Assembly: GCA_938036875.1 (NCBI GenBank)
Contig: CALHVX010000084.1
Coordinates: 1-34,064, forward strand
Direction: 5' to 3'
Length of the DNA stretch: 34,064 nucleotides
Source of the DNA: an uncultured Pseudomonadales bacterium
GTDB taxonomy: Bacteria > Pseudomonadota > Gammaproteobacteria > Pseudomonadales > Azotimanducaceae
The notes beneath the pieces were generated by a model. That model had not been told where the DNA came from, made no database searches, and saw nothing but the letters and a program-made list of their open reading frames with translations. Made by a program: the position numbers and the translations under genes. Shown here in pieces: positions 15,105-23,800 of this stretch; position 1 is the first letter of the stretch; the number at the start of each line of letters is the position of its first letter.

Positions 15105-16358
15105 GTGGCAGAAGCATTTAACGAAGAAGACCTGTTGACATTAACCATGTCTGAAGAGGCGCAACCGCTGCTAGATGGCGTGAAAAAGCACATTAAAGAG
15201 AACGTAGAGCCTATCGTGGAAGAGTTCCACGCCCTCGACGACGAGAAAGAAGACCGCTGGTCTTGGCACCCCCGCCAGCTTGAGCTGCTCCAAGGCGCCA
15301 AAGACAAAGCCAAGAAGAGCGGCCTATGGAACTTCTTCCTACCCGATGCCGATACCGGCGAAGGTTTGAAGAACCTAGATTACGCCTACATTGCCGCCGA
15401 GCTGGGCAAAACCCCTCTCGCTTCAGAAACTCTGAACTGTAGCGCCCCTGATACCGGCAACATGGAAGTATTAGAGCGCGTTGGTACCGAAGCACAAAAA
15501 GAGCAATGGCTTAAACCCCTGCTAGCTGGCGAGATTCGCTCCGCCTTTGCCATGACCGAGCCTGGCCTGCCCTCTTCTGATGCCAAGAACATCAGCACCT
15601 CAGCGGTACTCGAAGGGGATGAGTGGGTAATCAACGGCGAGAAGTACTACATCTCTGGCGCCGGCGACCCACGCTGCAAAATCATGATCACCAGGGTGAA
15701 AACCAGCCCTGATGCCGCGCCACACCGTCAGCAGTCACAAATTCTTGTGCCCGTAGACACCCCTGGAGTCAACATTCTTGGGCCTATGCACGTGTTCGGC
15801 AAAGACGATGCCCCACACGGCCACATGCACATTAAGTTCGACAACGTACGTGTGCCTAAAGAGAACATGCTGCTTGGTGAAGGTCGCGGCTTTGAGATCT
15901 CTCAAGTGCGCTTGGGACCAGGTCGTATCCACCACTGCATGCGCTCTATTGGTGCAGCTGAGAAAGCGTTGGAGCTGATGATCAAGCGCGCGGGTACCCG
16001 CGAAGCCTTCGGCAAGCCCATCGTTCAGCTTGGTAAAAACATCGAGGTGATCTCACGCGCTCGTATTGAGATCGATGCGTGCCGCTTGATGGTTCTGCGT
16101 GCTGCTCGCGCTATGGACGTGCTGGGCAACAAAGAAGCTCGCGTCTACGTGAGTGCGGTGAAAGCTATGGTGCCTGAGAAGGTTTGCATGATCATCGACC
16201 AAGCGATTCAAATGCACGGTGCTACCGGTGTTTCTGAATGGACGCCGCTTGCCGGCATGTACACCGGTCAACGTACGCTACGCCTGGCTGATGGTCCTGA
16301 TGAGGTTCACCACATGGTGGTGGGTCGCGCAGAAGTACGTAAGTACGGCTTGATCTAA
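15105..16358 (+). CDS. Acyl-CoA dehydrogenase, ACAD11-like
   Basis: 417 residues from the GTG at 15105, preferred to an in-frame TTG at 15087 because GAAGGGAGAG lies between them at the right distance. All three acyl-CoA dehydrogenase parts are present: the N-terminal helical domain with DADTGEGLKNLDYAYIAAEL, the middle beta domain (AFAMTEPGLPSSDAKNIST; WVINGEKYYISGAG) and the C-terminal flavin/catalytic domain (GTREAFGKPI; QMHGATGVS). It resembles the dehydrogenase part of ACAD10/ACAD11 rather than the short-chain FadE types. The C-terminal RLADGPDEVH motif places Asp396 where medium-chain enzymes have the catalytic Glu (YEGT), a feature I associate with this subgroup. Expected reaction: FAD-dependent alpha,beta-dehydrogenation of an acyl-CoA. 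Substrate not determined; no electron-transfer flavoprotein gene nearby. Confidence 0.9.
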   Translation: MAEAFNEEDLLTLTMSEEAQPLLDGVKKHIKENVEPIVEEFHALDDEKEDRWSWHPRQLELLQGAKDKAKKSGLWNFFLPDADTGEGLKNLDYAYIAAELGKTPLASETLNCSAPDTGNMEVLERVGTEAQKEQWLKPLLAGEIRSAFAMTEPGLPSSDAKNISTSAVLEGDEWVINGEKYYISGAGDPRCKIMITRVKTSPDAAPHRQQSQILVPVDTPGVNILGPMHVFGKDDAPHGHMHIKFDNVRVPKENMLLGEGRGFEISQVRLGPGRIHHCMRSIGAAEKALELMIKRAGTREAFGKPIVQLGKNIEVISRARIEIDACRLMVLRAARAMDVLGNKEARVYVSAVKAMVPEKVCMIIDQAIQMHGATGVSEWTPLAGMYTGQRTLRLADGPDEVHHMVVGRAEVRKYGLI

Positions 16359-16447
16359 GCCTGCCGACAGTTCTAGCGGCCTCTATCACCAAAGATAAGA
16401 GGCCACTGGGCATAAAATAGGCAGAAAATAGGTTAAAAAATAGGTAT

Positions 16448-16477
16448 AAAAAAAAGCTCGCAACTCGCGGGCTTTTC
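16448..16477. terminator. Bidirectional rho-independent terminator
   Basis: A 7-bp stem, AGCTCGC 16455-16461 / GCGGGCT 16467-16473 (one G-T pair), is flanked by an A-run on the left and TTTTC on the right. It serves the acyl-CoA dehydrogenase gene (plus) and the small membrane-protein gene (minus). Confidence 0.85.
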
Positions 16478-16489
16478 TTTGGCTAGCAC

Positions 16490-16708
16490 TTAACGATAGC
16501 GATACTGAACCGGCGCTTTAAAGAGCGCGGCATCGATGATGGACCAAAGATGCACAATCCAGCCCAACCAGACGATCCAAAGAATCGCGGCCAGCACAAA
16601 ATGCACCAGTGCCGCCAACACTCGGCCTTGCACCAACTGCCCAAGCCCAGCAATGAAGAAACTACACAATGCGGCGATTACGTTGCCAGCTGACCCTTGT
16701 CCGTCCAT
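16490..16708 (-). CDS. Small TM2-like membrane protein
   Basis: 72 residues from the ATG at 16708, chosen over upstream in-frame starts because TGAGGTG precedes it. Two hydrophobic segments (about residues 7-22 and 29-52) are joined by GLGQLVQGR, the short turn typical of TM2-like proteins (G-x-GQ-x-Y/V-x-G). The second segment is rich in Trp and Ile (LAAILWIVWLGWIVHLWSII). The C-terminus FKAPVQYRYR is basic. Function unknown; proteins of this size and shape are common accessory membrane peptides. It stands alone between two terminators, so it is a single-gene transcript. Confidence 0.7.
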   Translation of the reverse strand: MDGQGSAGNVIAALCSFFIAGLGQLVQGRVLAALVHFVLAAILWIVWLGWIVHLWSIIDAALFKAPVQYRYR

Positions 16709-16864
16709 TTGCACCTCATCAATTGATCTATTTGTCTCTAAATAGAGTGAATGCAAGTCCCGGGCCAGTTTTATCCGCTATAAATCAATGACTTAGCTAC
16801 CCCTAAACAGGTGTCGAGTTGGATTCTCGCCATTAGTTAGCCAAATTCGCAAACAAATAGGCAC

Positions 16865-16916
16865 AAAAAAGGGCAGAGCAATGATCCAGTTTTTGAACCC
16901 TGCTCCGCCCCTTTTT
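16865..16916 (-). terminator. Rho-independent terminator of the PEP-CTERM gene
   Basis: On the minus strand, GGGGCGGAGCA (16911-16901) pairs with TGCTCTGCCC (16880-16871), with one mismatch and a 20-base loop, and is followed by six T (16870-16865). It lies 20 bases past the PEP-CTERM gene stop. A T-run also exists on the plus side, where nothing obvious needs it. Confidence 0.8.
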
Positions 16917-16935
16917 AAAGGTTTTAGTCCTGTTC

Positions 16936-17568
16936 TTACCTTCTATTATTGCGTCGCACGAACCCGAGCCCGAGGAGACCCAATCCAAGCAAGGCAATAG
17001 TACCTGGCTCTGGCACAGCCTGTGGCCCGCCTGGGCCACAATCCCCAGCCGTACATACCCTCAAGTTGTCCACGACAACACCGACATTATCTGAACCAAA
17101 CCCAAGCAGTGCCACTCGAAAGTCCCCAAAGATGGTTAACATTCCAGTGTCGACCAATTGGAAGGTATCGCCAGACAAAGATGTAGCAGCCGAATAAATG
17201 GTATTCAAGGTTACCGCGTCCAGTATTTGCAGCTCAAACATATCCGTTTGGCCATTGCGTTGATTACCCGACGCTTGAACATCAACATTGAAATCAGCGC
17301 TTCCAAAATTGAAGACTTGGGTGGACACCATTCGACCCGCGTTATTGGTACTGCCATCCAAATCCACACAGTTACCAGAGCAATTGATGCTGAATGTGTT
17401 GTTGGCTACTAGGTCTACAGTGCCACCGTCCACGGTCCAATTGGAAAAGCCGGTGTAGTTGAGTGTCGGTGTCTCAGCGTCAAAGTTGTCTTCAAAAATC
17501 AACGCTGCCTGTGCGGTGCTGCAGAACAAAGCGACAAGTAGCCCAGTTCCGATACCTCTTAATTTCAT
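16936..17568 (-). CDS. PEP-CTERM sorting-domain secreted protein
   Basis: 210 residues. An N-terminal signal peptide (MKLRGIGTGLLVALFCSTAQA) is cleaved near residue 21. A mature domain of about 165 residues is predicted to be all-beta (EDNFDAETPTLNYTGFSNW, VDGGTVDLV, a CSGNC pair and VDNLRVCTAGDC), similar in flavour to carbohydrate-binding or lectin-like folds but not assigned. The C-terminus has the complete sorting signal: VPEPGTIALLGLGLLGLGF, i.e. the PEP motif plus a transmembrane stretch, then RRNNRR. Exosortase cuts such proteins near the PEP motif and they are linked to extracellular polysaccharide production. No exosortase gene is in the window, so one must lie elsewhere. The ATG follows TAGGACGG. 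Its own terminator follows. Confidence 0.93.
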   Translation of the reverse strand: MKLRGIGTGLLVALFCSTAQAALIFEDNFDAETPTLNYTGFSNWTVDGGTVDLVANNTFSINCSGNCVDLDGSTNNAGRMVSTQVFNFGSADFNVDVQASGNQRNGQTDMFELQILDAVTLNTIYSAATSLSGDTFQLVDTGMLTIFGDFRVALLGFGSDNVGVVVDNLRVCTAGDCGPGGPQAVPEPGTIALLGLGLLGLGFVRRNNRR

Positions 17569-17785
17569 ATGACCGTCCTATGGTTCCTCAAGTGTCTTTA
17601 GTTTGCCTCAAAGGATGGGGTGACTTATGTAATGCAGTTGTAAGTAGCCTTGGGTTTTCTTTCCAACGGCCAGCATTGCTATTTTCAGGGCTGCAATGTC
17701 TGACGCAGTCATCTCAAACCTTTTAGCTGTCAAATAAACTAACTTAATCTGTCTTTTTGATACCTACTTGCGGCTCAACCCTTTG

Positions 17786-17795
17786 AGGTCGACCT
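17786..17795. promoter_or_regulatory. 10-bp palindrome in the PEP-CTERM/giant gene spacer
   Basis: AGGTCGACCT is an exact palindrome in the 293-base spacer between the giant gene (stop at 17862) and the PEP-CTERM gene (start at 17568), both on the minus strand. It is short enough to arise by chance. No clear terminator for the giant gene was found in this spacer, and a search by eye for a sigma-54 site (as seen before some PEP-CTERM genes) was negative. Confidence 0.2.
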
Positions 17796-17861
17796 AACTG
17801 GCTCATTAAATTGAACCCGAAACGCACAAACTAATGAACAAAGGTTGATCGAAAATCACCG

Positions 17862-20800
17862 CTAGTACTTACCAATCAGATCAATGAACCAGCCATGGCT
17901 GTCATAGTCTTCTAGCTTCAGGTCATCATCAAAGCCAGCGAAGTTATAGCCCACGCCGAGCTTCAAGTTTTTACCAACGTGGCGGTAAGCCCCAAGCAGT
18001 GCACCGTGCCGGGTACTGTCACCATCGTAATCTGACAGCCAGCGATACTCAGCCAGGCCATCCCAACGATTAGTGAGGTGGTAACGCGCACGGATTGCTA
18101 AGAGCCGTAACCCAAAGTTCTCCCAACGGCCGCTATCCCGGCTGAAGCGCTGCTCGCCTTTCTTGAAAGCCAGCTTGCCCCCCAACTCCCAACGTTGGTT
18201 TAGATCAAACAAGGCCTCGGTAGAGAAGATGTGGGCGCGCTGATCGGTTCGCAACGGCAACTGCGCTTCGCCAGGTAGATCAAACAGGTAGCTGTATTTG
18301 GCCAAGACGTTTAAACGATTGGTCCAAACCGGTCGGTAGGCGTAACCCAAATCAAACTCGATAAACTTAGCGTCGTGCTCGCGCGCCAACTCATCATCGG
18401 TCCAAGACCAATTTAGCAGAGCCAACCAACGCCGATTGGCACTAGGTCGCCAAGTGAAGCTGTTGCTCGTTAAGTACTGACGGGTGTGCAAACCGCTGGC
18501 TTCGTCTTCACGTAGCTCGATACGGCTGCTAAAGCGATAGCTATCCCGCTCCAAACGCGCGCCTAAGGACACCGCCGTGCGCTCGAAGTCCAGGCCTAAG
18601 GTTTCGTTATCGCTTTGCTGAACCGTGGTAGTAAACAACCAATCTTGGATACCACTGTAGTCCAAACCAAACACATGAGCTGAGCTGGCGTATATATCGT
18701 CTTTACCAAACTGGGTTTCGGTAAACACGCGAGTGTTGTTACCCCACTGGCGGCGCTGACCTAGCGTTAAAGTATCGCGCGCGCCTTCGGTGCGATCCGG
18801 GTCTACCGCGTAGCTGCCGTAAACCTCGTGGCCTTCGCCGTAGCTGTAGCGAGTACCAAACTCGCTGATGGCACCGGAGCCGAAACCGCCCTTGATGTTT
18901 AGGTTTAGACCGTTGGTGGCCGCAATCTCCAGGCCACCGGTCACCGCGCTACCGCGATCACCATCGCTGAGCTCCAAGCTTACCGCTAAGCGCTCGCTCA
19001 GCTCGGTGCTCACGCCAACGCTAACCAGATCATTGTCGGCGTAGTTACCGTCTTCATTAGCGCTGCGCTGGGTGGTCACGTAAAGCTGGGAGCGAGTGTT
19101 TAGCTGGTAGCCAAGTCGCGCGCCAAACAACAGCGCTTCGCCATCACCAGTGCGACCGCTAAGGACCGAAGGCCCAACCGGCAATCCGGCGGTACGCTTA
19201 ATCTCTTCATACCGTCCTTCGAGCCCGAGCTCCCAGCGCCCCATGGAAGAATCCAACTGCAATCGCGCCACTCGGTCGGTGCCGATGTCATCACGATCCA
19301 GCTCGCTGTAACCGGCCATCAATTGGGTTTGTGCGTTTAGCTGCAAGCGCAAATCCACACCAGCATCTGTGGTGGCAACGCCTTGCGCTAAGCGACCAGC
19401 CGAAAAGTCTGCATCTCGATCTTTCCACCAAGCGCGTATCTCACCATCTAGCTTTCGATCACCGGTGTTTAGGTCCGCAAAATTCACGCGTGCTTCTAGC
19501 GCTAGCGCTTCACCCTCTAGTCCAGGGCCTGCAGTGCTACTTTGGGTTGCAAAGGACAAGCCACCATCGGTGGATGCATAGTTCGCCAGATTTTGCTGGG
19601 CCTCACTCTCGGCATACTCGGCTTTTAGGTAAGTGCCCTGCCCAGCTTTTAAGGTCACATCCACCCCTTGCAGGTCGTAGTCAGTGCCGCTGCGTTCATC
19701 GATGACCTTGCTAGCCCCAACGGCCACATGATCACCAAGCCAAACTTTACCGCGCCCACCTGCGGTCAGCTCTTCCGCTGCAAAGGCATCGGGGACGTAC
19801 TCGTAATCCACCAGCAAAAAGACGTTGTCCCCTTCTAAGGGTGTGCTACGCACAATGGCTGGGCCGCGATCATTAACCACTTGGGATAAAGGTCGACTCA
19901 AGATGATGCGGCCTTGCAGCGCATCCACTTCGTAATCGCGCCCTTCTTCTAGCACCTCACGGTCTAGCACTTGCTCGCTGTCACGGCGGCGCACTTCGAT
20001 CCACACCTTCTCTGAGCCTTGCACTATATCCGTGTGCTTCAAGTAGTAGAGCGATCCGCCGGTGGCGGCAAAGCTGACGTGAGCGGCTGCGCTTTGCGCT
20101 TCGCTACCAAAGACGGTGAGCGATCGCTTGGCGTCACCATACTGAGTGGTCGCCTGGCTTTTGTGCGCCAGCTTTGCGCCGTACAAGCTGCGGTTGTACT
20201 GGGTGAACTCTGTATCGGTCAGCCCTGTGTTGTAGTTGCCCCACAATGCGCTGCTGTGATCCCAATCCACGCGTACGTAAAATGCGCCTTGGGTATCCAC
20301 GTCGGTCACCGTGGTGGAGTCATCACCATAGACTGGGTAGTAACGGTCTGGGTCAAGCTGTCGGAACAGCCGGCGTGGATCTTCGCGACGCAGATTGTCG
20401 CCGAAGTTCTTGAGCTCGTCTTCCGTACTGTCGAGTTGTGCGGTGATTAAGTAACGACCGCGAACCTTCGCCTTGGCGTAAAGCGCTATGCGACCATCAA
20501 CAAACACCGACTCATCGAAGTGATCGTTGTTGCTCAACGGCTCTAAGCTGCCGTGCAAGCTGTTCTGACCAACGGTTAAATTCGCCAAACCCACCATAAA
20601 CTGATAATTGCCATCCACGGTCACGGGCACTTCGCGGCTGTGCACTTTGCCTTGGGTGTCGGTGAGGTCCACCGCAATCAGATGTTCACCTACGGCCAAC
20701 TGCTGCTCCCACAGGAAGTTGCCTTCTTGGCTCACCGGTACGGTCTGACCATTAACCTGCAAACTCATGGCCGGATCCACATCGATACCGTGCAATCGCA

Positions 20801-23800
20801 CTCGCGAACCTTGGGCCTGGATGCGTTGCAAGCTTAAGTTGCTCTGCCCCCAAACCGAGGGAGCCTGCTGGCTTTGGCTGCGCCGCGCCGCGCGCTGATG
20901 GGGCAGCAACAAACGTCGCACCGCAGTTTCATCAAAAACTACTTCATCATCACCCGCATTTGCTGAACTGCTGCCATAGGCTCGCAGCACATAGCCGATC
21001 TCGGTCGATACACGACCATTCAACGCAGCACTAGCTAAGTAACCTCGGAGTGCTTCTTGCGCAGCGCTCGGCAGGCTTATGGGTCCTGCGGTACCGCTAT
21101 CGATAGCAACAACGGCCAGTGGGTCTGCTAGATCGGTATCATAGGCACCGAACAAACGCAGCTCTTGGCGGGTGATGAACTCGCTGTAGTTGTTGTAGGT
21201 GGCAAAAGTCGGCGCCTCAAGCAAGTCACCGTTAGCCGCAACCAAACCGGGATCACTCGCCAACACGTTGAGTTTCGGCGTGATCATCAAGGGTTGCTCG
21301 CTGGCCCAGATGCGGCCACTGTGCGGCAGATATTCGGTCACCGCACGCTGCACTGGCTTTAACCAACGATGTTCACGGCGTTCTGAAACCTGTGCGGTTA
21401 CCGCGATGTCCACGCGCCGGTTGGCGAGACGCCCTCGCTCGGTGGCGTTAGACGCAATGGGTTGCTGCGCGCCCATGCCTTGGGTCGAAATGGCATCAGC
21501 GCTCAGACCAAACTCTCGCTGCAACTGTTTGCTCACCTGCTGCGCACGCGCTAAGGACAGCGCCTCGTTAGTCGCGTAACGACTTTGCATCGCCTCACCA
21601 ACCGGCACGTTGTCTGTGTGCCCGGTTAACGCCAAAGACACTTTGTCTTTACCGTGCTGCGCAATCACCCGGCGGATTTGTGCCAGCGACGCTTCATCTA
21701 GCTCAGCGCTACCACTGCGAAAGCTCAGTGCTGGCAGCTTTTGCGTACGCGCGTAGCTAATCTCTTGCACACCCAAAGCCGGCGCGGCGCTGCCCGCCAA
21801 CACCTTAATTTCTTTCTCTTCAACGTCGGTCCAACTCAACTCAATTTCTACCCGCCGGTTTGCCGCCAGGCCCGCACGCGTTGCGTTGCTTGCCACCGGC
21901 TCACGCGCACCACGCCCTTCTGAGCGCACCAGTTCAGGTGGTAGACCCAAGGTGGTCTGCACAAACTCCGCCACCTGGGCAGCACGTGCCGCGGATAAAC
22001 CTAGATTGTCACCAAACTCACGCTGCAATCGACCTTTCAGCAGACGCGGGTCTGCGTGCCCAACAAAGGTGAGCTGCAAGTTATCTTTATCTGCATAGCT
22101 GGTGAGCAGCGCTTTAAGCTGCGTCTGATAGTTTGCGGGAATGTCGATTCGACCCGTGCCAAAGTGCACCGGCTCAATGTTGGCCGTTTGCTGACGCGTC
22201 ACAATCTGCAGCATCTGGCCAGGGCTTGTTGGCGCCGCCACCATTGGTGTCTCAGGCAAGCGTACAGCAAAGTCGATGCGCGACATCAACGCTTGGGTGA
22301 GCCGCAGTACACGCGGGTTCTCACTAATGACCTCTGCACCGTCCGGCAAGCTGGCGGTGTCTAGCTTAAGAATGAAGTTAGCACCACGGTTGGTGGAGCC
22401 GGTATCTACATCAGCAATGTGGAAGCGGCCGACGGAATCCGTTTCTATCAACAAGCCGCTCACCGTGGCCAGGCGCATCCCGGGCAAACCACGCTCTTCG
22501 ATCCCGCGGTTTTCGATCACCAGCACCCGACCTTGGCCTTGGGCTTCGATGTGCATGTGCAAGTGCTGGCCGGATCGACCCGCGGCAACCGCACCCACAT
22601 GTTCGTGGACCAGCTCACCGCTCTCTGCCAAGGTCACTCGACTGCCTTGGGCACTGCGCAGCAACACAGGCTGAGCCCAGCTTAGCGACTCGTCAGCGTT
22701 GGCGGGTAACTTCATCTGCACGCGCAGGGGCGGATCCGTGGCCGCCAAACGCCCACGCATATTGGGTACTTTCACGGCCTTATCAAAAGGACCGCCTGAG
22801 AGCACTAGGCCACTAGCCACAGCAGAATCCTGCCAGGCATCACCATCCCGATCTTGAAACACCTTGCCGATGATGGTGCTGTTATCAAAGATTGGATCTG
22901 CGGTGACTTGCACCGTGGCAATGGCGTCTGCACCAATGATTTTAGCGGCCTGGAACGGCGTAATGCGGTTGGTGAAATCACCCGCCGTTACGCCAACCCC
23001 AACCCGAGCGGTATAGGTAATCTCACGCGCTGCGTTAGCCGGCAAATCGAAGGGCCCGAAGGTCACCGGGTCAATGCCGCTGGATGCTAAGGGTGTACGC
23101 AAATCATCTGCAGTACCGAACTGCGCATCCGGTCCAGGATCAGCAAGCTGTAACGAGCCTTCCACAAAGGCAAACCCTGGGGGCAGATCGTCTTCTAAGC
23201 TGATGGCGGCCAAGTCACCACCCGTTAAGTTTTGGAGCCGCACGCGATAACCCACCAAATCACCAACCGACACCACGCTTACGTTGACGAACTTTTGGAT
23301 GTTCACCAGGTTGGCATCGGGTGCTAGCGCACGCGGACGGTCCAATGGAATATGGTTGTTAACCAAGGTTTCGGTAACGCTACCGACGGCAAACTCTAAG
23401 AAGTAACCGGTGGCCTGCCCACCCGTGGGTGGCAAGTTGTTGTCTTGCACCACACAAGGTGGCTGGCTGTTGCTATCAACCTCACAGCTGCCCACAGCAA
23501 GCGATCCAATCTCGCTAGGAATAATGGTGGATGGGCTTGCCAGATAGAGTGACGGTACGGTCAGAATTTCAATGCGATAGGTTGCAAGGCTAGCTGGGCA
23601 AGCGGGGGCAGCGCCGAACTGGACATCAAAACGATAGGCCGCATCCGCCCCGATACGTTGGTTTTGCTGACCCGGCAGCAAGCAGGCGTCTGGCAACACT
23701 TGGCCGTTGTCTGCGCGCACCAACTGCAACTCAACATCTGGCACCAAGTCGCGCGTGATGCTGTCGTAAACCCGACCGCTAGGATCAACTGGTAGATCAG

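Noticed and set aside
17569-17861. Sigma-54 promoter for the PEP-CTERM gene
   Set aside because: No GG-N10-GC pair of the right form was found on the minus strand in the spacer.
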